DNA of 64,000 nt from Actinomycetota bacterium (GTDB lineage: Bacteria > Actinomycetota > Actinomycetes > S36-B12 > UBA10799), in contig JACJWU010000003.1 of assembly GCA_020636995.1 (NCBI GenBank), positions 124,001-188,000 of the forward strand. The letters are read 5' to 3'. The notes below the pieces were generated by a model that did no database searches, was not told the origin of the DNA, and saw nothing but the letters and a program-made list of their open reading frames with translations. This document shows positions 43,148 to 52,810 of the stretch, in pieces. A program made the translations under genes and the position numbers. Numbering within the stretch: the stretch's first letter is position 1; each line of letters begins with the position of its first letter.

Positions 43148-44467
43148 ATGATGAGATCCATGTCCGTGGCGGAAGTGCTGGAAGCACCAGAACGTCCTTC
43201 GCGTCTTCTGGCGACACTCGCCCTCGTCGTTCCGGCGATGGCAGCGCTCGTCATCGGCTTGACGCATCTCACGCTGCGGCCGTTGTGGACCGACGAGTTG
43301 ATCACTATCAGCCGCGTTGAGAATGGTTTCGGGAGGCTGATCTCGGACACCTGGGACCTGCCACTGCTGCCCTACTATGCGACCGTCTACATCTGGACCC
43401 TCGGTGGGCAGTTCACGTCCGACGCCTGGCTGAGGGGACTCAGCCTGGCGATGACTGTGGCAGCGGTGACTACCTGCGCGGCAGCGATCAGGCGTCTCTA
43501 CGGGCCGTGGACGGCGCTCGTCGGCGGCTCTCTGCTGGCAATCGCCCCATCGGTGGCCTACTACGCGCAAGAGGGCCGGGCCTATGCCGTCGGGCTGTTC
43601 CTCGTCTGTCTGTCCACCTTCGCGTTGGTCAGGATGGTCCTGGTCCAACCGCAGCGCTCCATCTGGCTGTACAGCCTCAGCGTGGGCGCATCAGCAGTTC
43701 TGATGCAGTCGGCCCTGATGGTCCTGGTCATCCACCCCGTGGTGTTGCTGGCATTGCCCGGTCCTGTCAAAGCACGGCTGATCCGATGGGGTAGGGCGGT
43801 CGCATTGGCCCTGCCCCTGGTCGTGCTGGCCGCCGTGCTGCTGACCTTGCACGGTTCATCGGTACATGGGTGGCTCGCAGGACCCGACCCGGGTGACCTA
43901 CTGAAGGTCCCCGCATTGATCACGCGGTGGGGACCATACGGGCTGATCCTGATCAGCGTGGCTCTTCTGACCCGTCAAGGGCTGGCATGGCTGGCGGGCG
44001 GTGCCGCCGCCGTAGCGGCCATCTGGCTGCTGAGTGTCATGGGCACGAGCTTCTGGTTGGAGGGCACCCTCACCCTGCTCATGCCGATCCTCGCCATGGC
44101 TTGCGCCGCGTCGCTGAGTGGGTTGCGTAGCAGCACGATGCTCGTATGGCTGTGCTTCATCGCGGTGGTGACCCTGCCACAGACCTACGGGGTCGTTTCC
44201 CGGATTGAACCGACTCGCTACAGCCGCGCCGTCGTAGACACGGTGGTCGATTCCGATGCCCGACAGGTGCTTGTCACAGAACCGGGGTTGACCTTTGGGG
44301 TCGCTGCCGCGTTCAGGCATTACGCACCGGACGTCGAGGTCCAGATCGTCGAACCGGCACAGTCGATGCCGAACCGGCCCTACTGGATCATCGGATCCAA
44401 CCAGTCCTGTGCAGCGGGTCTACCGACTCAGTTGACGCCCACACTCACAATGACGCTGTGCCCTTGA
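43148..44467 (+). CDS. GT-C-type membrane glycosyltransferase (GT39/83-like)
   Basis: A 439-residue membrane protein with about ten to eleven helices. The first extracytoplasmic loop carries LRPLWTDELITISRVENG, with the Asp-Glu pair typical of GT-C enzymes using polyprenyl-phosphate sugars. YYAQEGRAYAVGLFL follows, as in ArnT/PMT-like proteins. A soluble C-terminal domain of about 75 residues ends the chain. It probably adds a side sugar outside the membrane. A GGAGGA Shine-Dalgarno precedes ATG 43148. Confidence 0.78.
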   Translation: MMRSMSVAEVLEAPERPSRLLATLALVVPAMAALVIGLTHLTLRPLWTDELITISRVENGFGRLISDTWDLPLLPYYATVYIWTLGGQFTSDAWLRGLSLAMTVAAVTTCAAAIRRLYGPWTALVGGSLLAIAPSVAYYAQEGRAYAVGLFLVCLSTFALVRMVLVQPQRSIWLYSLSVGASAVLMQSALMVLVIHPVVLLALPGPVKARLIRWGRAVALALPLVVLAAVLLTLHGSSVHGWLAGPDPGDLLKVPALITRWGPYGLILISVALLTRQGLAWLAGGAAAVAAIWLLSVMGTSFWLEGTLTLLMPILAMACAASLSGLRSSTMLVWLCFIAVVTLPQTYGVVSRIEPTRYSRAVVDTVVDSDARQVLVTEPGLTFGVAAAFRHYAPDVEVQIVEPAQSMPNRPYWIIGSNQSCAAGLPTQLTPTLTMTLCP

Positions 44468-44494
44468 CGCCCCGAGCGGTCCAGCCCCGATGAA

Positions 44495-44507
44495 TAGACT
44501 CGGGCAC
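44495..44507 (+). promoter_or_regulatory. leaderless promoter of the methyltransferase at 44508
   Basis: TAGACT at 44495-44500, seven bases, then GTG at 44508. Confidence 0.5.
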
Positions 44508-45380
44508 GTGGATCTCAACGGGACTCTCATAGGGCGGTTGCATCAAACTCGCTTGAGTCATCTCGTCAAAACGACGGCAGTGACGTCGGAACTCGCTAGC
44601 CGGTGGTGGGATCGCCAGCAGGCCGTCCGGTTCGCTGCTGCCATCGACCGCCTCGCCGCGCCCCTCTCAGCGGAGGAGAGCGCCATCAACGGGCCCGCGC
44701 AGGTGCCTTCGCGGCAGGAGGTCATGGAGAAGATGCCGCCGCTGATCCTCGCCGGAGAGACGTTCAGCGACGAGATGGGCCGTTGGTGCCGCACGTCGAA
44801 GTTCGCATCAGTCACCCAGGATCCCGGTTCCTGCGGCTACCAGGACATCTACGCTCGACTACTCGACCACATGCGGCAGGGCAGGCCCCGGATCCTCGAG
44901 ATCGGCATCGGAATCAATGATCCTTCCGCCCGCAGCGGAATGGAGACCGCGCATAGCCCAGGTGCGTCCTTGGTGGGGTGGAGTGAGTACTTCCCCGAGT
45001 CAGAGGTGCACGGCGCCGACGTCGATGAGCGCTGTCTGGTGAACACCGACCGATACACAACGCACAAGGTCGACCAACGGGATCCGGACTCGTTGGCACG
45101 GCTGGCAGCGCTGCTGGGCCCCCCCGTCGACTTGATAGTGGACGACGGTCTACACACCCCGGAGGCGAACGGGAACACGATCGCGGCTCTGCTGCCGCTG
45201 ATCAGCCCCGCCGGCGTCATGGTCATCGAAGACATCCAGCCGCGCTTCGATGCCCTGTGGGAGGAGTTCGTGGAGGGCCTGCGCACCGAATACGCGGGCG
45301 TCTACTACCCGTCCAGGATTCTGCGCCAGTACCGCGACCCGGGATCGGCCGGAGGGATGGCAGTCATCACCCGCCGATGA
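44508..45380 (+). CDS. class I SAM-dependent methyltransferase (CmcI/rhamnosyl O-methyltransferase-like)
   Basis: A 290-residue methyltransferase. The SAM site is PRILEIGIGIND, with VHGADVDERC and the metal-binding-like DLIVDDGLHTPEANGNTIAALL, as in macrocin/rhamnosyl O-methyltransferases. VMVIEDIQPRF follows. GTG 44508 is chosen from its leaderless promoter over ATG 44490, which lies just inside that promoter. It probably methylates a sugar of the same glycan. It is convergent with the sugar-transferase gene, ten bases apart. Confidence 0.82.
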   Translation: MDLNGTLIGRLHQTRLSHLVKTTAVTSELASRWWDRQQAVRFAAAIDRLAAPLSAEESAINGPAQVPSRQEVMEKMPPLILAGETFSDEMGRWCRTSKFASVTQDPGSCGYQDIYARLLDHMRQGRPRILEIGIGINDPSARSGMETAHSPGASLVGWSEYFPESEVHGADVDERCLVNTDRYTTHKVDQRDPDSLARLAALLGPPVDLIVDDGLHTPEANGNTIAALLPLISPAGVMVIEDIQPRFDALWEEFVEGLRTEYAGVYYPSRILRQYRDPGSAGGMAVITRR

Positions 45381-45389
45381 GCACGGGAC

Positions 45390-46799
45390 TCAGTAAGCTC
45401 CCCGGCCACCCACGACGGCACTGACCGTGCTCGCCAAGATCACGAAGTCCATCGACAGCGACCAGTTCTCGACGTAGTACAGGTCGAGCCGCACCGACTC
45501 CTCCCACGACAGGTCCGAGCGCCCGCGCACCTGCCACAGCCCTGTCATCCCGGGCCGCGCACGCAGTCGGCGGACGGCCAGGTCGTCGTACCGCTCGACG
45601 TCGTCGCGCGGGTGCGGTCGCGGACCGACCAACGACATGTCGCCGCGCCACACGTTGATCAACTGTGGCAACTCATCCAGGGAGAACCGCCGCAGGAACC
45701 GGCCGATCCGCGTGATCCGCGGGTCGTCGGCCATCTTGAAGGTGGCGCCGTCGTCGCCGTGGGCGGCGCGCAGTTCGTCCCGGCGGGCATCGGCGTCCAC
45801 GTACATGGTCCGGAACTTCCAGCACAGGAACGTTCGGCCGTCCAGGCCCACCCGCTCCTGCTTGAACAAGGCGGGACCGGGGGAGCCGCGCCGGATCACG
45901 AAGGCGATGAGCAGCATCGGCAAGCCCAGCAGGATCAGGAGGATGCTGGACCCGACCACATCCGTGACCGCCTTGAGCACCACCGCCGTTCCGCTGAACT
46001 TGGGCATGTCCACGCGCACGAACGACATGGACTCCACAGGCTCCACCGACAGCCGCGGGCCGGCCACCTCCACTAACGACGCGCTCACCATCAGCGACAG
46101 GTCGGTGTCCTCCATCGCCCAGCCCAGCGTGCGCGTGGCCTGTGGATCGATCTCGCCACCGGGGGCGAAGAGGACGGTATCGGCCTTGCTCGCCACCGCC
46201 GAGTCGACTGCGGAACGTGGGCTCCACCCATCATCGAGCGCCAGGACACCCACCGTGACGAACCGGCCTTGGGAGCCAGCCAACTCGTCCTGTAACTTCG
46301 CCAGAGGGGATGGCGGGGCGATCAGGAATACCCTGTGCAGCGGCTTGCCTTCAGCCATCCGGCGGTGCAACCACCGCCGCATGAGGTTGCGCTCGAGCAG
46401 CAACAGGAGCAAGCCCGTGATCAGCACACCGAAGAGGAACCACCGACCGTATGTGGTGTTCGTCAGGTACGCCAGGCTCATCACGATCAGCCCGGTCCAC
46501 ATCGTCGCCACGATCACTCGTCGGTACTCCCCCAGCCCGTTCGCGATGATCGTGGCCTTCGTCGATTGTGCCTGCCACAGGGCCACCGGCCACACGACCA
46601 ACAGTGCCGCCGAGAAGACTTGACGCGGCCGGTCATCGCTGAAGAATTGGCCCCCATAGCCCCAGCCGAGAAGTAGTCCGGTGACGATCGCGAGAAGGAT
46701 CACAGCCACGTCGAGCGCCCGCACCCGCAACTGGTAGTCACGGAGAAACTCGTTGCGCGTCGAGACCCGCGGCTGCCGGGTGCTGAGCCGCTGCGTCAC
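45390..46799 (-). CDS. polyprenyl-phosphate sugar-1-phosphate transferase (WbaP/WcaJ-like)
   Basis: A 469-residue initiating transferase that loads the first sugar phosphate onto undecaprenyl phosphate. Four N-terminal helices (about 25-135) and a cytoplasmic Rossmann-like domain are followed by a further helix. The catalytic C-terminal domain has [40 protein letters not shown] and [10 protein letters not shown]...[17 protein letters not shown] 46799 overlaps the Uxs stop (GTGA). The sugar added is unknown (glucose, galactose or another). Confidence 0.93.
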   Translation of the reverse strand: MTQRLSTRQPRVSTRNEFLRDYQLRVRALDVAVILLAIVTGLLLGWGYGGQFFSDDRPRQVFSAALLVVWPVALWQAQSTKATIIANGLGEYRRVIVATMWTGLIVMSLAYLTNTTYGRWFLFGVLITGLLLLLLERNLMRRWLHRRMAEGKPLHRVFLIAPPSPLAKLQDELAGSQGRFVTVGVLALDDGWSPRSAVDSAVASKADTVLFAPGGEIDPQATRTLGWAMEDTDLSLMVSASLVEVAGPRLSVEPVESMSFVRVDMPKFSGTAVVLKAVTDVVGSSILLILLGLPMLLIAFVIRRGSPGPALFKQERVGLDGRTFLCWKFRTMYVDADARRDELRAAHGDDGATFKMADDPRITRIGRFLRRFSLDELPQLINVWRGDMSLVGPRPHPRDDVERYDDLAVRRLRARPGMTGLWQVRGRSDLSWEESVRLDLYYVENWSLSMDFVILASTVSAVVGGRGAY

Positions 46800-47770
46800 G
46801 GGGAACCTGCCATGTTGTTGCCGTACTGCTTCTGGAACCAGTTGACCGTCTGTTCGAGGCCCTTGTCCAGGGGCACCTGAGCCGACCACCCCAGCAGGCG
46901 ACCAGCCAGCGTCGCGTCGGGCATGCGCTGCATGGGGTCGTCGGTCGGCAGGGGTTCATGCACGATCGACGCGTCTACCCCGACGATCTCGGCGACCTTT
47001 GCCGCGAGCTGCTGCATCGTGACCTCCTCGGGGTTTCCGAGGTTGACCGGACCGCTGACGTCAGGCGGCGTGTTCATCATCGCCAGCAGTCCGTCCACCA
47101 GGTCATCGACGTAGCAGAAGGACCGGGTCTGTTGCCCGGATCCATACATCGTCAAGGGTTCGCCGGCGAGAGCCTGCATGATGAAGTTGCTCACCACCCG
47201 TCCGTCATCGGGCGCCATCCGCGGACCGTAGGTGTTGAAGATCCGCACGATCTTGGTGTCCATCCCGTGCTGCCGGCGGTAGTCCATGAACAGCGTCTCG
47301 GCGCAGCGCTTGCCCTCGTCGTAGCAGGAGCGCGGGCCGATCGGGTTCACGTTGCCCCAGTAGTCCTCACTCTGGGGGTGGATCGTCGGGTCCCCGTACA
47401 CCTCGGAGGTAGAGGCCAAGAGAATGCGGGCCTTCGTGCGCTTGGCCAGGCCGAGCATGTTGATCGATCCGTGCACGCTCGTCTTCGTGGTCTGGACGGG
47501 GTCGCGCTGGTAGTGGATGGGCGATGCCGGGCAGGCGAGGTGGTAGATCTCGTCGACCTCCACGTACAGCGGGAACGTGACGTCGTGGCGCATGAGCTCG
47601 AAACGCGGGTGCGCGATCAGGTGCTCGACGTTCACCCGCGACGACGAGTAGAAGTTGTCGACGCACAGCACCTCGTGCCCCTGACCCAGCAGTCGCTCGC
47701 ACAGGTGGGATCCGATAAACCCGGCACCACCGGTCACGAGGACGCGGCGCGGCACAGAGGGGGCACTCAC
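46796..47770 (-). CDS. uxs: UDP-glucuronate decarboxylase (UDP-xylose synthase)
   Basis: A 324-residue SDR enzyme. The NAD loop [14 protein letters not shown] is followed by [33 protein letters not shown] and [11 protein letters not shown] (Tyr-x3-Lys). [20 protein letters not shown] is the UDP-xylose synthase hallmark. It converts UDP-glucuronate to UDP-xylose. No UDP-glucose dehydrogenase of the classic kind is in the window, so UDP-GlcA must come from elsewhere. GTG 47770 lies six bases after TAGTCT. It is co-translated with the initiating transferase. Confidence 0.93.
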   Translation of the reverse strand: MSAPSVPRRVLVTGGAGFIGSHLCERLLGQGHEVLCVDNFYSSSRVNVEHLIAHPRFELMRHDVTFPLYVEVDEIYHLACPASPIHYQRDPVQTTKTSVHGSINMLGLAKRTKARILLASTSEVYGDPTIHPQSEDYWGNVNPIGPRSCYDEGKRCAETLFMDYRRQHGMDTKIVRIFNTYGPRMAPDDGRVVSNFIMQALAGEPLTMYGSGQQTRSFCYVDDLVDGLLAMMNTPPDVSGPVNLGNPEEVTMQQLAAKVAEIVGVDASIVHEPLPTDDPMQRMPDATLAGRLLGWSAQVPLDKGLEQTVNWFQKQYGNNMAGSP

Positions 47771-47782
47771 GTCGTGAGACTA
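47771..47782 (-). promoter_or_regulatory. leaderless promoter of uxs
   Basis: TAGTCT at 47777-47782 (minus strand), six bases, then GTG at 47770. Confidence 0.5.
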
Positions 47783-47802
47783 CACCGGATCTCGGAATGA
47801 CC

Positions 47803-48390
47803 TCAGCCCTCCGCGCGCGCCTCCATCCCCGCCAGGAGCGCGTCCAGCATCGCCTCGAACGCGGCATCGGGATCCTCGGCGAAACCGATCCCTAGCAGTT
47901 CCAGGCTCACGGCGCCGTGCAAGGCCGACCAGATCTGCTGGGCGACATCGACGTCGGAACCGGCACCGAGGGGCCGCAGGCTGCGGGCGGCGGCCACGTT
48001 GCCCACGAGCTGATCGAACGATGCAAACGCCTCGAGCATCCCGCGTTCGGTCGGCTCGATCTCATGCATGCGCTCGAACATCAGCCGGTAATGCTCGGGA
48101 TGCGCGATCGCGAACTCGCGGTACTTCACGCAACCGGCGCGCAGACGCGCCACAGCATCCGGGCCGTTGGCGGAGGCGACCATCGCCTGCAACTGCTGGA
48201 ACCCCCTGATGAACAACGCTTCGAGCAGGCCCTGCTTGCCCTCGAACCGGTTGTAGACGCCCATCGGCGCGACGCCTGCGCAGGTGGCCACCTTGCGCAC
48301 CGTGATGGCCTCCGGTCCCTCTTCGGTGAGGATCTGCTCGGCAGCGCGCAGCAGACCCTCCTCCACATCCCGACTTGGCGTTCGTCCCAT
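47803..48390 (-). CDS. TetR family repressor
   Basis: A 195-residue TetR-type regulator. The N-terminal helix-turn-helix reads EGPEAITVRKVATCAGVAPM and ends in GVYNRFEGKQGLLEALF. The C-terminal domain is helical and would bind an inducer. It is divergent from the MFS exporter, with a 24-bp perfect palindrome between them, so it almost certainly controls the exporter and itself. ATG 48390 lies six bases after TATACT (leaderless), next to the operator. Confidence 0.92.
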   Translation of the reverse strand: MGRTPSRDVEEGLLRAAEQILTEEGPEAITVRKVATCAGVAPMGVYNRFEGKQGLLEALFIRGFQQLQAMVASANGPDAVARLRAGCVKYREFAIAHPEHYRLMFERMHEIEPTERGMLEAFASFDQLVGNVAAARSLRPLGAGSDVDVAQQIWSALHGAVSLELLGIGFAEDPDAAFEAMLDALLAGMEARAEG

Positions 48391-48449
48391 GTGTGTAGTA
48401 TAACGTTCTACATATCTAGAACGTTGTTCTATAGAAAGGAAAGCCGCGC
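48391..48449. promoter_or_regulatory. TetR operator and divergent promoters
   Basis: Perfect palindrome AACGTTCTA-CATATC-TAGAACGTT (48402-48425). A further half-site follows, so TAGAAC-GTT-GTTCTA (48417-48431) forms a second, overlapping dyad. The tetR -10 TATACT (48397-48402, minus strand) touches the first operator. AAAGGAAAG upstream of ATG 48450 is the exporter's ribosome site. Confidence 0.8.
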
Positions 48450-49985
48450 ATGTCTGTTCTCACGGAGGTCCGATCCCCGCAACGGACCCGTACACGGTGG
48501 TGGATCCTCGCCGTGCTCTGCCTGAGCCTGTTCATGGTGGTCGTCGACAACACGATCGTGAACGTGGCTCTGCCCACTCTCAGCGAGGAGCTGTCGGCCA
48601 CCACGGCGAACCTCCAGTGGATCGTCGACGCATACACCTTGGTGTTCTCGGCGCTGCTGCTGGCGTTCGGCTACTTCGGCGACCGGACCGGCAGGCGCCG
48701 CGCCCTGCAGTTCGGGCTGGTCATCTTCGCGATCACGTCCGGGCTGGCAGCGCTGTCGCAGACGACGGAACAACTCATCGGCGCCCGCGCCCTCATGGGG
48801 GTCGGCGCCGCGATGATCTTCCCGGCGACGCTGGCGATCATCATCAACGTCTTCACCGACACCCGGGAGCGCGCGATGGCGATCGGTATCTGGTCCGGGG
48901 TGACCGGCCTCGCCGTCGCCGCCGGCCCCGTGACCGGCGGGCTGCTGCTCGAGCACTACTGGTGGGGGTCGATCTTCCTGGTCAACATCCCCATCGCGCT
49001 GCTGGCGCTGGTCGCCGGTCGCCTTCTGATCCCCGACAGTCGCGACCCCCGCCCGGGCCGGCTGGACCGGCTCGGCCTGCTCCTGTCGGTGACCTCCGTG
49101 GCGGCGATCGTCTGGGCGGTCATCGAAGCTCCCCATCGCGGGTGGACCTCTCCGGAGGTCGTGATCGTCGGGACCACCGGGCTGCTCCTCCTCGCGGCGT
49201 TCGTCGCCCAGGAACTCCGGACCCGCTACCCGCTGCTCGACGTCTCCCTGTTCCGCAACCCGCGGTTCTCGGCGGCCAGCGTGGCGATCGCGTCAGCGTT
49301 CTTCGGCCTGTTCGGGTTCATCTTCCTCATCACCCAGTACATGCAGCTGGTGCAGGGCTACAGCCCCCTACAGGCCGGCCTGCGAACCGTGCCGTTCGCG
49401 GTGGTGACCGGCGTCTTCTCCCCGCTGTCCATCGCGATCATGCACCGGATCGGCAGCAAGGCCGTCGTCGCGTTCGGCCTGACGCTGATGAGCGCGGGCT
49501 TCGTGATGGCGTCGACGCTCGACGCCGACAGCGCGTACTTCGGCCCGGTACTGGCGAGCATGGTGGTGATGGCGGCAGGCCTCGGCCTCACCACCAGCCC
49601 GGCGACCGAGGCGATCATGGGCGCGCTGCCCGCCGACAAGGCCGGCGTCGGTTCGGCGGTCAACGACACCACCCGTGAACTCGGCGGCACCCTCGGGGTC
49701 GCCATCGTCGGCTCGGTGTTCGCAAGCCTCTACGGGCCTCGGATCGTGGACGGACTCAACGGCTTCCCGGACCAGGTCGTCGCCCTGGCCGAGGAGTCGA
49801 TGGGCGCCGCGGTGGTGCTGTCCGAGCAGATCCCCCAGGGTGAGGTACTGCTCGAGGCCGCCCGGTCGGCGTTCATGGCGGGCTTCCAGGCCGGGTCACT
49901 GGTGGCTGCCGCCGCCACAGGGATCGGCGCAGTCCTCGCGCTGCTGTGGCTGCCTGCCCGGCACCGCGTCACAGCATCGACGTGA
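48450..49985 (+). CDS. MFS transporter, DHA2 (EmrB/QacA) family
   Basis: A 511-residue drug:proton antiporter-type protein with about fourteen helices. Family signatures are VVVDNTIVNVALPTLSEEL in helix 1, FGDRTGRRRAL (motif A) and SGVTGLAVAAGPVTGGLLLE (motif C). It probably exports a toxic hydrophobic compound. It is divergent from, and by the operator evidence repressed by, the TetR protein. The last 17 bases overlap the convergent flavoprotein gene. Confidence 0.93.
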   Translation: MSVLTEVRSPQRTRTRWWILAVLCLSLFMVVVDNTIVNVALPTLSEELSATTANLQWIVDAYTLVFSALLLAFGYFGDRTGRRRALQFGLVIFAITSGLAALSQTTEQLIGARALMGVGAAMIFPATLAIIINVFTDTRERAMAIGIWSGVTGLAVAAGPVTGGLLLEHYWWGSIFLVNIPIALLALVAGRLLIPDSRDPRPGRLDRLGLLLSVTSVAAIVWAVIEAPHRGWTSPEVVIVGTTGLLLLAAFVAQELRTRYPLLDVSLFRNPRFSAASVAIASAFFGLFGFIFLITQYMQLVQGYSPLQAGLRTVPFAVVTGVFSPLSIAIMHRIGSKAVVAFGLTLMSAGFVMASTLDADSAYFGPVLASMVVMAAGLGLTTSPATEAIMGALPADKAGVGSAVNDTTRELGGTLGVAIVGSVFASLYGPRIVDGLNGFPDQVVALAEESMGAAVVLSEQIPQGEVLLEAARSAFMAGFQAGSLVAAAATGIGAVLALLWLPARHRVTAST

Positions 49986-51315
49986 GCCTCCGGGTCGCGA
50001 TCTGGACGGGATCCCACACCGGGGAGAACGGCGGCGCGTAGGCCATGTCACAACTCGTGACCTCCTCCACCGTCATCCCGTTCCAGATCGCGACCGCGGC
50101 GGCATCGATGCGTTTGCCGGCGCCGGCCTGTCCGACGATCTGACAACCGAGCAGACGACCGGTGCCGCGCTCGGCGATGGCCTTGACGTGGATCGGGCCT
50201 GCACCCGGGGCGTAGTGGGCCTTCGTCGTCGCGCGGATCGTCACGCTCACCACGTCGAGGCCGAGGTCCCTCGCCTCCTGCTCACGCAGGCCCACCCGCG
50301 AGATCTCGAGTTCACAGATCTTCGACACGGCCGTACCGACGATCCCGGGGAACCGCAGATCACCACCGGCGAGATTCGCACCGATGACACGACCGTGCTT
50401 GTTGGCGTGGGTCCCGAGCGGCACATGCAAGCGACGGCCAGTGATCCGGTCGCCGACCTCCACGCAGTCCCCACCCGCCCAGATCCCCGGATGGTCGAGC
50501 ACCTGCATCCGGTCGTCGGTGAGCAGCCCGCCGCGTTCCCCGATCGGGAGCCCCGCGGCGGCGGCCACGTCGGCGTTGGGACGCACACCGAGGCCGAGCA
50601 CCACGATGTCCGCCGGGTACCTCCCGCGCTGGGTGACCACGGCGGCGGCGCGGCCACTGTCCCCCGCCTCGATCGACTGCACCGGCTCACCACCCCGGTA
50701 TGAGATGCCCATCTTCTCCATCGCCGTGGCGATCAACGCACCCATGTCGGTATCGAGTGTCGTCATCGGCTGCTCGGCCTGATCCACGACGGTGACCTGC
50801 AGACCGCGCCTCTTCATCGCCTCGGCCATCTCGATGCCGATGTAGCCGGCGCCGATGACGACCGCGGTGTTCGGACCGCGGTGCATGCTGTCGAGCACCT
50901 GCAGGCCGTCGTCGAGGGTCTGGACACCGTGCACACCCGGCAGGTCGATGCCCGGGATCGGCGCACGGATGGGGACCGCACCCGTGCCGATGACCAACTG
51001 GTCGAAGGCCAGGTCCTCGGTTCCCCCGGAATCGGTGGTCGCGCTCACCGTCCTTGCCTCGACGTCGATCGCCGTGACCGTCCAGCCGGTGCGCAGATCC
51101 AGGCCGTTCGCCCGGTGTTGCTCGGGGGTCCGCGCCACGAGTCCGTCCGGGCCCTCGACCTCGCCGGCCATCCAGTACGGGATCCCACACGCCGAGTAGG
51201 ACGTCCATGGCTGTCGCTCGAGGACGATCACCTCGGCCGACTCACCCAGCGCCCGCTTGGCCCCCGACGCCGCCGATGCTCCACAGGCGTCGCCGCCGAT
51301 CACCACGATTCGCAT
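49969..51315 (-). CDS. CoA-disulfide reductase / NADH oxidase-like flavoprotein
   Basis: A 448-residue FAD/NAD(P)-dependent pyridine-nucleotide disulfide oxidoreductase. It has FAD loop VVIGGDACGASAASG, redox Cys in YSACGIPYWMAGE (single-Cys type), NAD(P) loop VVIGAGYIGIEMAE and second FAD motif GIWAGGDCVEV. The single cysteine places it with CoA-disulfide reductases, NADH oxidases and related enzymes. ATG 51315 follows AGGAAGGA; the start twelve codons up has none. Confidence 0.87.
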   Translation of the reverse strand: MRIVVIGGDACGASAASGAKRALGESAEVIVLERQPWTSYSACGIPYWMAGEVEGPDGLVARTPEQHRANGLDLRTGWTVTAIDVEARTVSATTDSGGTEDLAFDQLVIGTGAVPIRAPIPGIDLPGVHGVQTLDDGLQVLDSMHRGPNTAVVIGAGYIGIEMAEAMKRRGLQVTVVDQAEQPMTTLDTDMGALIATAMEKMGISYRGGEPVQSIEAGDSGRAAAVVTQRGRYPADIVVLGLGVRPNADVAAAAGLPIGERGGLLTDDRMQVLDHPGIWAGGDCVEVGDRITGRRLHVPLGTHANKHGRVIGANLAGGDLRFPGIVGTAVSKICELEISRVGLREQEARDLGLDVVSVTIRATTKAHYAPGAGPIHVKAIAERGTGRLLGCQIVGQAGAGKRIDAAAVAIWNGMTVEEVTSCDMAYAPPFSPVWDPVQIATRRLTSML

Positions 51316-51370
51316 GGTCGTATCCTTCCTGGACGGGGCGGGGGTGGCCATTCGGCGCAGTCCGGCTCCC

Positions 51371-51488
51371 TTTGTGACGACGTTGGCTGCGCCCGGACCC
51401 CCGTTGTCACGAAGGTGCTGGGTCCAGACCAGCCAGAGCGCCCACCTTCGTCACAATCGCGGACCGTGGGGGCGCACCTTCGTCACAA
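51371..51488. repeat. cluster of TTGTGACGAAGGTG-type motifs in a divergent intergenic region
   Basis: CACCTTCGTCACAA occurs exactly twice (51443-51456 and 51475-51488), spaced 32 bp or about three helical turns. An inverted copy with one mismatch lies at 51403-51417 and a partial inverted copy at 51371-51386. The element sits between the flavoprotein start and the response regulator start. It could be a multi-site operator or an interspersed repeat. Confidence 0.6.
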
Positions 51489-51567
51489 AGACGCCGCGGC
51501 GGCCGCGCGGCGCGACCCGGCCACGATGAACCGCACCGACACCGCGCCAACGCCCCTCGAACCCTGG

Positions 51568-51579
51568 AAGAATCGCCGC
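51568..51579 (+). promoter_or_regulatory. possible leaderless promoter of the H-NOX operon
   Basis: AAGAAT at 51568-51573, six bases, then GTG at 51580. The first -10 base is not T, so this is weaker than the others. Confidence 0.35.
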
Positions 51580-52266
<687 letters not shown>

Positions 52267-52273
52267 GCACGAC

Positions 52274-52810
52274 ATGAAGGGCATCATCTTCAACCTCGTC
52301 GAAGAGGTGGTCGCCAACGATCACGGGCCGGATGCGTGGGACGACATCCTCGCGGCGGCCGGCGTCGAGGGCGCCTACACCGCCGTCGGCTCCTACTCCG
52401 ACGACGAACTGCTTGCCATCGTCAGCGCCGCAGCCACCGCGACGGGCGCCTCGGAGGACGACATCCTGCGCCATGTCGGCCGCTATTCGATCCCGCCGCT
52501 GGCGCAGCGTTACCCGGAGTTCTTCACCCTGCATCGTGGCCTGCGCACATTCCTGCCGAGTTTGAACAGCGTGATCCACCCGGAGGTCCGCAAGCTGTAC
52601 CCGGGCGCGCAGCCCCCTCACTTCACGATCACCGACGACGCCGACGGCGGGATCCTGATGGAGTACCACTCCCAGCGCAGCATGTGCCGTCTGGCCGAAG
52701 GGCTCACGCTGGGTGCCGCCGATCACTACGGGGAGCCGGTGACGGTCACACACCCGCAGTGCACTCGCGAGGGTGCCTCCCACTGCCTGCTGCGGGTCGA
52801 CCTGGGATGA
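52274..52810 (+). CDS. H-NOX haem nitric-oxide-binding protein
   Basis: A 178-residue stand-alone H-NOX sensor. Numbering from ATG 52274 matches the family: proximal His102, Pro115, and the haem-propionate motif Tyr131-x-Ser133-x-Arg135. Position 140, Tyr in the O2-binding type, is Leu here. The pocket should therefore bind NO (and CO) but exclude O2. Cys138, His160, Cys163 and Cys171 match, with a shift of one, the zinc site described for Vibrio/Shewanella H-NOX. Its stop overlaps the start of the next gene (ATGA). NO sensing for that hybrid protein and/or the OmpR regulator is the likely job; partner and direction of control are inference. Confidence 0.92.
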   Translation: MKGIIFNLVEEVVANDHGPDAWDDILAAAGVEGAYTAVGSYSDDELLAIVSAAATATGASEDDILRHVGRYSIPPLAQRYPEFFTLHRGLRTFLPSLNSVIHPEVRKLYPGAQPPHFTITDDADGGILMEYHSQRSMCRLAEGLTLGAADHYGEPVTVTHPQCTREGASHCLLRVDLG

